Shown: positions 51,056 through 61,600 of the stretch, piece by piece | Numbering within the stretch: the stretch's first letter is position 1 | Layout: each line of letters starts with the position of its first letter | Source: Agaricus subrufescens | Lineage: Eukaryota > Basidiomycota > Agaricomycetes > Agaricales > Agaricaceae | NCBI GenBank assembly: GCA_029945375.1 | Contig: CM057057.1 | Coordinates: 5,580,001-5,644,000, forward strand | Direction of reading: 5' to 3' | Length of the DNA stretch: 64,000 nucleotides | Translations under genes and position numbers: made by a program | Notes under the pieces: generated by a model | What the model saw: only the letters and a program-made list of their open reading frames with translations | Told to the model about the DNA's origin: nothing | Database searches by the model: none

Positions 51056-53380
51056 TCAAATGATAAACTTTAAGCTCGTATCCTGAATGTAGGGTATGAC
51101 AACTGATCGAGTGAGGAGATAAAGGCTGAACTCACGATATGGTGAGAGCTACCCAGTTGAGGAGTTTGATGGTACTTGGGTTGCAAGATCATTCTATTCC
51201 AGTAAGTATGCAATCTACCACAAATCAAAGCGCCCTCACCTAACGGTACGTAACAGTTCTTTGTAGGACTGATTTGGGTGTTGCACTGTCAAAAAAAAAA
51301 GCGCTGAGAACATAATGGATTAATAATATTGCATTACATACACAACGTCTGTATGAAAGCCTAAAAGGTTCACGGTTTGAAGCTGTTCTGATGGTCAACG
51401 AAAAAGCACTCACGTTACTCATAGCGCCGACCGCAACACCGTTACGGAAGGTGTCAGCACTATTTTGCCCATCTTCACATCCCGACCATGAGATCTTGAA
51501 ATCGGCAGTCGTTAGCCAACAGGTGTCTGATGCCAATAAATTACTCACCACGTCGGCACATGTTGCTTTGCGTTTCCTGGCAGGTGCCTTGACGTGGTCA
51601 CCTTTCAATCGCCCGTGGGAAGAGTACTGATTTCATCGGTACATGCATAAGCCGCAAAAAGTTTCAAGACTTACGATATAAGGCAGATCTGATTAAGTTG
51701 AGAGGCTAAATCAGCTTAACCGACAAGTATTATGGGAGGGTATTCACCTAAAACAGTTCCAGAATGACAGGACTATAAAATTCTGTCGCATGAGTGGGAC
51801 ACTTTGGAGTCAGAAGAAATTATGCTATACGTCAAAAAGGGCCTAGAAATACAATATATTAGGTTTGAGCGCCGAAAAATTCGATTCCAAGCTCACCGTT
51901 AACCTGCAACCTTCAGGGAGATTTGAAACCATGATTTCGTGCATCTCCTAATGGTTGCTTTCAGGGCTAATTTCATAAAGTTGAGAGAAAGGTACGCACA
52001 TCATCGACGATCGGACCATTCTGTTTGTAATCTAGGGGAAAGATGACTAAAATATTTGACCCGGTCAGCAATTGAATGGATGGGCGTGAAAGACGATCAG
52101 ACTAGCCTTCATCAAAACCATCCACCTCGTCTCCATCGGTATCTTGAATTTGTCCTCCGTGTCCTGAATCTAGATATTAAGGATGTTAACGGCCGTAAGA
52201 TGAATTTATAGAACAATTACGTACAATGGAAGAAGAGAGAGTCATGCGGCCGTGCGCTACGAACAAGCCACCTCATCGCATCGATTAAGTTTTGCCGGGT
52301 AGGTAAATGCCGGGGTTCACTTGTATCATCGGTTAGTAGGACTATATCCTCATTTTTGAAACCGTGTTGGTCTATAATAAGTAAAATCACGCAAAGAACA
52401 AGCCTATTGCTGCGAAACGCACTAATCAGAAACTTGCGGACGTTCCGGGCATCATTGATGCAACCGCGAAGCTCATGATCTTGGCCGTGATAGTTGATTC
52501 CAATCTAAATCTATAGTTATGTGGGAGTTCAAGTAAAAGATTAATCGGCTCCTTACACATAGAGCTTTCTTTCTTCCGGTACATCTGGAGTACAGGAACG
52601 TGCCATCAGAATTATGATGAGCGGGTGTTGCGACCGGATAGTTGGGTCTGCTCGTTGATACGGCATATCCATAAGAAGCATTTGGATCCGAATCTCGCTT
52701 GTGATGGTGAGAATTCGACTGGTACTGAATCTGGGGATAGGCAACCGTGGGCGACTGTGTATGAACAGGTTGGGAATTTGAGTATGTTATAGGCTGCGGA
52801 AGCGCAACAGATTCTGGATGTGAGTACGATGATTGCAAATTCGAATGGGAGCGTGACTGTCTGTGTCGATGATGCCGGTGATGAGAATGTTCGATAATAA
52901 TGACCTGAGGAGATGATGTTTGATACTGATATCCGTCACGGGGCAGATACCCTGGAGAAAGCAGTTGCCTTTGAGGATAGGAATAACTGCGAACGACTGT
53001 AAAAATTAATGAGGCCAGCGCGAGGTTAAACTCACTTAGGCGAAACGCTGAGATAATACGACGGCAATATTGTTTAGTCCTGCTATCGCATCGCTAGTTA
53101 CAATCACTCACGAAGGTACAGGAGCAGGGCTGGGCACAGGCATGTAAGTGGTATCTCCGGGGTAAGTCCCAGGTGAGACAGAATAAGCGTTGACTTGTTG
53201 CCTAGTTGTGAGGTTGAGATGGTCAACAGTTAACAAGCTGTATCAGAGTACTCACGGTGGCGGGATTCTGGAAGATTGTTACGAACGTGAGGCCAACGGG
53301 GTCGAAGACCTATTTTCTAGCACTTACACGGGAGTGATTGACCTAGAGCGGCGCCGACGGTGGCCCACGTCCCACATCAT
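51056..53380 (-). CDS. MCA1: Type I metacaspase
   Basis: A caspase-like Cys protease cutting after Arg/Lys, with roles in stress response and protein quality control in fungi. Many small exons join. The N-terminal prodomain is rich in Tyr, Pro, Gln, Ser and His (QQVNAYSVSPGTYPGD, SYSYPQRQLLSPGYLP and similar). Then SRCTGRKKALC, IGINYHGQDHELRGCINDAR, KNEDIVLLTDD, SLFFHYSGHGGQIQDTDGDE (catalytic His), VIFPLDYKQNGPIVDD, EMHEIMVSNLPEGCRLT, ALFD joined to SCHSGTVLD (catalytic Cys), YSSHGRLKGDHVKAP, ISWSGCEDGQNSADTFRNG, QHPNQSYKELLRTVR, PKYHQTPQLGSSHHI and the last exon DTSLKFII. Both catalytic residues and the SGCxDxQTSAD-like motif are kept. The catalytic-Cys region is cut into exons of 12, 25 and 14 nt. 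One intron (52106-52047) seems to have a GC donor. Start at 53380 (MMWDVGHRRRRSRS) is likely. Confidence 0.88.
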
Positions 53381-54379
53381 CTTGTCAAGGTAAGAAGTAG
53401 TAGAGATATCAAACAGAAGACACTGCAAATACAACCCAGAGGATGGGCGGTCAAGGGAGTCAAGGGGAAAGAGAGAACCAGCGTTAAAGAAGATGGCGTG
53501 ACTGAGCTTTGACCCCCTTAGTTCGGCTGCCGGTTGGCTTAAACGGCGGATTGGAAAATTGGCAGAGTCATTATACTTGGCTGTGTACAGGAGCTGTCCT
53601 TATGGGGAAAGAGCAGTTCCACTAAGACCCCAAAAGAGAATGCAGACTACAACGCGAATGATGGGCTTCCGAGTACTGGACGGACGACCTTCAACCGCAG
53701 ACGATTCTGGTCTTGGATAACTGAGCGCCCGTGTCTCATGCAGTAGCTCTCATACTCAGCTCAATAACGCCCCGATTTGAGTGTTTGAGGTTCACTAATA
53801 GCCAACAACAGATCTTACGGTAGCGGCTAGGAGGCTTGAGAGTTTGTAAAATTAGACCCAGCCGCCGCCTTCGCAGGAGCCCCCCTACCACCGTAGCATC
53901 GACGCCAAAACCCATAAGTCTCATAATTAGAGTATGGTCGACCTCATATCTGGGTATTTCCCTCTATTCATCATGGGTGGTCCGATAGGACAGGAAAGGA
54001 TTTATGGCAGCTTTTGCTAGTGCCGACGCTTTCGCACTCGAGAGCTTTCCATATGCGCAGAGTAATCGCCAAATACGCAAAGGAAGCTGTCCTAGTCATG
54101 ACTCGCATCGGGAGCTACCCAAAACCATTTCTGGTAAGCGGTGCTATAGCCTTAGAAGCCCCTCTTAGCCCGCTAATTGAGGCTAGAACATTAAAGTTGT
54201 GGTTATGATATTCCGGATTCCTCATGATCTTCAAGCTTCTTCCGAGATCGGGAATATGTCTCTTTTGTGAAGAGAGGATTCCACAGTTTTTCACGAGATG
54301 TTACTTGATATCGTACCTTCTGTGGCCTAGCCATAAAATGAGGATCATTTCAAGCACGCACTTGGAAATTGATTGCCCG

Positions 54380-54620
54380 GCCTCGACCGTCCAGTCCGGA
54401 TTTTCTGCCAAATTTGGGACAATCGTTGACCGAAAAGTTACCTTAAATAGCAGAGCTTCCCCAATTGGACAGAACCGGCCGGCAAGCGCCCGCGGTCCTT
54501 CAAGGCAATTGAGTTGCAGATGGGAACCGCCTTAGATAGACCGCGACCCATGGTGCGATGGACTTGGTATCCGGTCCGGTCCGACGGACTGGACTTGAAA
54601 TCACGAACATGCGCCCTTCC
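54380..54620. repeat. Possible dispersed-repeat remnant with inverted GGTCCG/GTCCAGTCC words
   Basis: ACCGTCCAGTCCGGA near 54388 is partly mirrored by GGTCCGACGGACTGGAC near 54577 on the other strand, and GGTCCGGTCCG is a short direct repeat. Base composition differs from the flanks. No terminal repeats or coding domain were recognised, so the call is weak. Confidence 0.25.
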
Positions 54621-57182
54621 CATTTAAAATAATCTAAAATACAACCCGGCATCATTTAGCCACCCAGCGATAGCTTCGGGGATCCCGGATGATCGTAACG
54701 TTTTCAAAACAAGATCCTGCAGATCGACTTACCACGCACCACAGAAATCTATTAACTTGTGAGTATTGCATATCGCTAAGAACCCCCGTTCGGTACCCAC
54801 ATAACACAATACACGGTGGTCTTTGCCCCGCTTCGGTAAAGAGCCTCCCGGCGGTTTGATCGATTATGTAGGATCAGAAGGGTCAATTAAGGCTGATTGC
54901 ACAACAATACTTCTTACCCCATCCGATCAATGTTCTCACTCCCATGTCATTTGTCGTCGAATACCGATGGGACTATTCATCGCTACCAAACTAGTTCCTT
55001 GAATCCGTCGTCGCTGAGTTCTTCAGGAACGTGCACTTACTAGGATTTCACGGAAGACCCCGATAAGGCCAGAACCATGTTTGGCTTGATCTAACCGACA
55101 TGAAACGGAAAGTATTGGGCGGCCCTAATTCGGAACCGCCGAACACCGAGTAAATAGCGTATCATTATGCAGCAGTGATTTCAGTGACATCGCGGAAGCA
55201 TCGATGGCCAACAAATGACCCAGTGATTGATTGTCCCAGGTACTCGAAACTAGAGATCCCGCCTGACATTTTCACCAGCCATAACCATCAGATGTTTCTT
55301 GTAGTCAGGAAAGTTCATGAGTTGTAGCCCTCGCAAGTGGTAACAGCCCGCCTGAAATAACACCGAACAGCCACGAGAGCACTGAAACCCGTATTTAGTG
55401 TCCACTTTTGAATTCTGCCACGCCAAACGTACCATTAGATTACTGACAGATTTACATCGTCGGAGACGAGCCGGAGGATATTGCAATGGCAGAGGTTTTG
55501 CTTTAATCCGAGAGACGCTTCCCTCACACTGCTGTCATGGGCGACCACATGAAAACTTCACCTAATGATTTCCATCTGGTTCGACACACGGAATGGGTAT
55601 AGATGTCCCAACCACGATGTCGCATATGAGCCAGCCGCTCAGGCGCAACCACTGACGACAATGAAGGGATAGCTAGTCTTTCGGGGCAGCGTAGTGTCGC
55701 GATGTCGGTAGCAGTTCTTGAATGTGTATGGTCTCACCAGCCTGAGCCTCCTCTGGAATTCACGTGCTTTCGGGCTAACTTTAAACTGATTTGTTTAGAT
55801 GTTACTATATGCTATTCAGGTTTGTTCAGACTCAGGGAACAGTGAATTCAAGATGATCTTCTAGATCTACCACGTTTTTCACGACAGCTCCAGCCAGTGC
55901 TTAGTTTGAACGATGGGAGATGTGGCAGTCTAGTCATATGGGATGGAGATGTCACCCTTAGATCTGTGGTGTAATTAGTATATTTAATATTTTGGATGTC
56001 AGGGTAATGTCTGGGAGGGTGAAAGCAAGAATACAACTTTTTTTTTGGGCGTGCCCTTCGGAGATTGGCCCTGTTCTGATGTCTTCTGATACTTGTTTCC
56101 TGGTGTACAAGAAAATGACGAAAATAATCCGCCCTAAGTCTATTCCACTTCGTCCCTCCCTTTCTCCCACTGTCTGACAGGAACTATTAAGCGAAACCAG
56201 GCGTATATGCATAGAGATTTGATCTATGAGGGTGGTTCCTTTTGCCATGTCGTATATTTGTACGATTGGTGTAGTGACCTGTAGTAGCTAGCTACTTTGA
56301 CTCAAGTGTTCCCTGAAGCGACTGTTCTCCTTCTGGTAGCTACAACGACTATATCGGCTTCAGGACTCCGGTACCTAGTGGTCCTTTTGTCCGGTCACAA
56401 GTCTGTATACGCAGGCCACACTGGAACGTTGATGCTCATACTCGATGGACCTTCAGGGACCCCCGAGAGACTGCTGATTGTGACTGGCTGATGATGGCGT
56501 TTCCAAATCGGGATCGGGCTCTGAATCCCAGCGAAACGCAAATGATGATGTTAATGCAATGTGCTGCCTCATTGCGGCATTTGATGGGTTTTGGTAGCCA
56601 TCTCTTTTCATGATTACCGACTTGAATCACTTCACCTCACAGATCGCAAATCTGTGCCTTTGAAGTATGTGGGCTGCCCCACAAGTGCGAGCAAATCGAT
56701 GCCATGACACAGGAAATCGGGTTTGACAGCTCGTCCTTTGATAAATTCCATGTCCTCGAAATGCAGCAAACGGTATGATATCATGCGGGCTGTAGTGTTG
56801 GAGCAGACGAGAGGACATTCATGCCGGCAGTCGGCAACGAGACGGAGTTATTGGCGGCGGATCAGGCGGGCGCTGTTAGGATGCCGGTAGCTGATGCTTT
56901 CGGTCGGCGACATGCCCTGAGGCCGGCATCAGTCCGGCGTGACCCGTGCTGTCCCATCTACCGTGCAAGTTCTCATGTTGAGGGCCCTTCCATCTTTTGT
57001 CACTCTCTAACCCAATGGGATCGAAATCTAAAACCGGAGTAAATCTTCGGGGAAAGGCAGATGCGGGGGACTTCCCAATGTCCTTCTCCTAATAGCTTAT
57101 GTACTTTTCAAATCTGACGTGAGACTAATCTACCCAGTGCACATCTTGGACCAAAATTCGTCCCTTCATCATCCTTTCATCC

Positions 57183-57190
57183 TATATAAG
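57183..57190 (+). promoter_or_regulatory. TATA box of the prenyltransferase gene
   Basis: TATATAAG lies 37-44 bp upstream of the ATG at 57227. The spacing implies a very short leader. Confidence 0.55.
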
Positions 57191-57226
57191 CACACGGAAT
57201 GGTGCTTCCAACTATCCTCAAAAAAC

Positions 57227-58694
57227 ATGTCCACTCTAGCCGATCACACTTTACACATACCCACTCATTACGACGCTCGGCTGGTCGGGGTACAGTCGTT
57301 GCGTAATGTCATTCGTAGCTTCGCTTCGGACCAACTCTATCCTGTGCGTCATTCTACTATAACTTTGCTCCAGCGTATGACTGATCCTTGCATAGTATAA
57401 ATATTCGTCGCATCGTTCAACTTTCTGGAAATCAGAAATTGGGCATGGACTCCAATATCTACTGGAACGGGTATCAGTGACTCCACGCGTCGTCCGTGAT
57501 TTCATTGAATACTTTGACCACCAACTTGTTCCTCTTCTTGGTCCCACACCACACGAATTCAAAGCTCGGGAGATTCAACCATGCACTTTCTTTGCCGATG
57601 ACCACACCCCGATGGAACTCATTTGGGCTGTCGACGCTGACGGTGCAATGTCTATCCGTTTCGCCATGGAACCTCTCGACCGTAACGACGGCACGCCTTG
57701 CCCATCCAAACAGTGGATGAGAACTCTTCGCGACTTACGTTCCTGGGATAGGACCAAGGCGTGGTCACTTGAATGGACGGATATCTGTCGTCAGACTCTG
57801 ATTCTGGATCGAGCGGAAAGAACGGAGAACGCCGATTATTCCTCACAGTTCTTCCTCGGTATGAATTCAACTTCTTAGTCGGTTCTCGGCTAATCCTTCT
57901 CACAGGAGGTGATTTTTCGCAAGACTCGATGACTGGAAAGTTCTATTTTCTCCCCCATCTACGTTCGGCAGAGACAAATGTGTCTCAAGAAGATCTTGTC
58001 ACGCAATGCATGTCTCGTCTCGGCCTCGTAGAACCATGGATACGGGTCTTGTCTTTCATTGAAACAATTCCCCAAGAGCAACGCCCTGTACCGGATATGG
58101 TAGCTGTGGATTGCGTTCCTTCCGAACAAAACCGAATTAAGGTCTATTTCCGATCGGATGCCACTACGCTAGATGAAATCACTCACATTATTCGCCTTGG
58201 CGGTGCTCTCGACAACGACCCGCTTACCAAAGAGACATGTGATTTAATTGAACGACTTTGGGGACTCTTTTTCCCTGGGGTGGGGCGGTATGAGCATATC
58301 CAGCCTCATAGTCCCAAGAAGGTCGCCCATGGATTCTTACTCTATTTCGAGATTAAAAAAGGGTCAAATCGCTTGTGGCCAAAACTCTACTTCCCTGTTC
58401 GCCATTTTTGTCCAAATGATGCCTTCATCGCCAACGCGATCTCTCGGTTTTATGCCGATACCAACGAAGCTTTCTCAAAATCATACATAGAAGATCTTCG
58501 TAATGTCTTGTGAGTTTCCAGCCTAAAATTTCCCTCACAATAATTGACAAAACACTTACAGTAAACACCGTGATTTGGCTAGTCGAACTGGGATTCATAC
58601 ATACGTTGGTTGCTGCATCCGAAAGAATGGTCCGCAGTTGTCAATGTATATGAGTCCTGAGGTTTTTGCACCCGAAAGGAGCAATGATGCCTGA
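57227..58694 (+). CDS. DMATS-type aromatic prenyltransferase
   Basis: A soluble enzyme of the ABBA/DMATS fold that attaches a prenyl group from DMAPP to an aromatic (often indole) acceptor, without a DDxxD motif. Exons 57227-57343, 57396-57858, 57906-58509 and 58562-58694 give 438 residues in one frame. FWKSEIGHGLQYLLERV and DFIEYFDHQLVPLLGP match the N-terminal part. ELIWAVDADG holds the Glu that usually contacts the acceptor nitrogen, and SIRFAMEPL a diphosphate-binding Arg. RIKVYFRSDATTLDE and LWPKLYFPVRHF give the Lys-x-Tyr strands of the diphosphate site and Tyr shield, and GIHTYVGCCIRKNGPQLSMY the C-terminal Tyr strand. Acceptor cannot be predicted. No NRPS, PKS or tryptophan-modifying gene is visible nearby. 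Confidence 0.9.
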
Positions 58695-61600
58695 CTACTC
58701 CCTATCATATTCCCATCATTTTCGAAAACGTACAACATTTATATCTCTACATCTCATCACTTGTTATTTTCTCGATTCTCGCATTCGTCACCCATCTAGA
58801 GCGTTGAAGTAGTCGGTCACCATTCGAACATCTTGGATCAAAGGGTCATTTTCTACATTACTCTTTCATATATTGGGTTTATTTTCATGTGGTATTCAGG
58901 TTCATCTGGTTTTTTCTTCATTCTACAAAGCATAGAATTTTCGCAATTGTATAGATTTCATGTGTTTACTTATCACGTTTTCAAATACTCTTATCTCATC
59001 TGCATTGCACTCCGACTAGCATGGGCATATTAAGGAGACCGAATCGATTACTTGCAAGTAAGCTTTCTGCATGTCACAGGCCATAATGACGTCCCGCTTA
59101 AAGCGTTCATTGTTCTGATGATCAGGGTCGTAGTTTAATCCGTGTTACAAGGTACAGTTCTATCAAACATTGATGGGCCATCATTTGAAATCGGGGAGAA
59201 AACTGTACGACCGTCCGTGATAGGACTCTCGACTTTGTTCAGGGTGTATATCGGATGATCACGTTTATAGTTAAAACCCTTTGTTGGCATCAAGGTAGAA
59301 TGCCCAATTGCGGTATCATACGCCGCCGCGGGCGCTTTTCGGTCATTGTGAAGTAACACCAAGCTAATCCCTTTTGAGAACGAATTTTTTTTTACAATCA
59401 ATGCACCACATATTTTTGTCAATGCCCGATCAGTCACTCGTAAAACCATATTGTGGGAGTGTGTTAAAAAACCTTATGTTAAAGAAGCATTACGGAAGTA
59501 TACAGAAAATGATATTCGTCGTTAGGAAGCAAAGGGTTTCACTTTTTGTTTTTCGATTGACAGTTGAGTTGAAGTAAACGTACCCACCGTATGGACGATT
59601 CATCTGGTGTGAATATTGTATATAGGTATTGAATGAAATAAATAGAGTGGAAGATAATAGAATATAATGTAGTAAAATGCCTATATATGTACGTACATAT
59701 CAGGATTGGCAGATCGGAATTTGGCGATAAAAGTAGTACAGAAGAAGCGTGGGTTTAAGTCGTCTTTATTCCCTTGGATTTGGATAAGCCGTGGATGAAA
59801 GGAGTTGTCCGAACACAAGGAATTGTGACAGTGTGGTAACCTAGTAGTATATATGAGCGTCCCGACAGTTGCGGTACTATTAGACGTTTACGCTCGGCAT
59901 AGCATCACAACGTGGAGCAATTTTCAAGGGGCGCTATAACCATGATCGAGAGGCACAAGGGACAGGAAATTAGTCCGCTTTCACGTGAGGGAGAAATTTT
60001 TTTGTTTTGAAACCGTGTGCGGAACACGATTTGAAATTTCAAGCTTGCGGAGAACTGCCGGGGCTAAGTTACCCTCATAGAAATTTTGGAGAGAAAAAAA
60101 TTTGCTAGCATGATTTGATATCCGAGTTGATGGTTTCCTTTTAAAAAAGGATAGAATGGGAAAGTAAAGCATAAATGAGTCCCGAACTACGCCGAATCGC
60201 AGACACGACATTTTCGAAAGGAGCGGTATAGATGCTATCAGTACGTAATGTTTCTGGGATAATAAGATAGGTATCGAATAGACGGTTAGTAATACCAATC
60301 TGGTGACTACCCCGTTGTAACCGAGAGACCGCTGACAAGAGTTAATCCATGCTTACAATCAAGAGCCAAGGGGAAAGAACACATGAGGAGGATATAACAA
60401 ACGTGGGATTATCAGATGGAGCGGTACCCTGGCTTCTTTCAGTAAGGCGCTACACCGGTACTGTCGCTATGGGGAAAACAGTTCTCCCCATATGGCGTGT
60501 AGACGATCTCCCGATATGGCAGTTATTTTATGCTGAGGCAATCTCCTATAAGCGCTCCCGCCGATTGATGAAGATGATGCCAATGATTGCAAGCCCTTCC
60601 ATGATCTGATACATTGCCACAATGGAGCTTCTGCGCGTTGAACGGAAGTCAATGATATAGTTCGGGATAAATATGGTACAGTATTGTCGTATGGGTTCTG
60701 AATGCCATGGTGTCGTCTTTTAATACGCTTATTGGCGTGTCACTAGTGCATGGAATGCCACATGTAGCATGCACTGTGAGAAAATGCCGCAATCTGAAGG
60801 TAACTTAGTCGGGATATGCATCAGAGCGACCTAAGGTAATGCCGCAACAGCCGCAATCTAGTGATCTGCTACGCTACGTTCGAGAATTGTTTCCAAGTTT
60901 CACCATGAAACGGCGCCGCTACACCGTAACATAATCAAAACAGATAACTAGAACACGTTCAGCACTGCTTGCTTTTATTTTCGTCCACCAACATTCCAGC
61001 ACGTTTGAACAATGTAACGGACATATCGGGACCTGAAGACCTCATGAGGACGAAACTTACCAATTCGACAATTAGCTGACAGTGATTGTAATGTGCTGTG
61101 CTATATATATTTACCCGAATGTTTTTCCACTTGTGATTGACTGTAGATCATGAAGTCACCACGGTCAGGCTTACAATTGTCTGGATGGGAACAATTCAAG
61201 TCATATTGATGTGCCTGAAAATACTCGGGGGCCTCATGAAGAAGACAGAAGCATGTTGGAAGTAATAAAGGTTTCTAGGGGTCCAAGGAGGTCGAAACTG
61301 TCTTTCATTCCCTGAGATTTCCTGAATAGTGAGAACACAATCTATTGCACACACACAGGCATAATGGGCGGTTATTATCAGGCACCCAGGGTTAGACAGA
61401 TGTGGCACTGCTGATCAGCGAACCCATGATCGAAAACTAAATGAGATATTGCTACTGTAACAGCCTTGACTGGAGGGGAGTACAATATGATGTCGCTGCC
61501 GGAGAATTTATCTTGTCAGTCAACAAGTTATCGCAATAACATTATCATGAGAATATGGGGCAAATTTGACCTTGATCGTCAATTGATTTATTCGATAGGA

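Larger units (their letters stand above)
53381..57226. other. No gene recognised
   Basis: About 3.8 kb with only short frames. The part near 54380-54620 is GC-richer and has repeated TCCGGTCCGG-like and GTCCAGTCCGG-like words in both orientations, which may be the remnant of a dispersed repeat. Confidence 0.45.
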
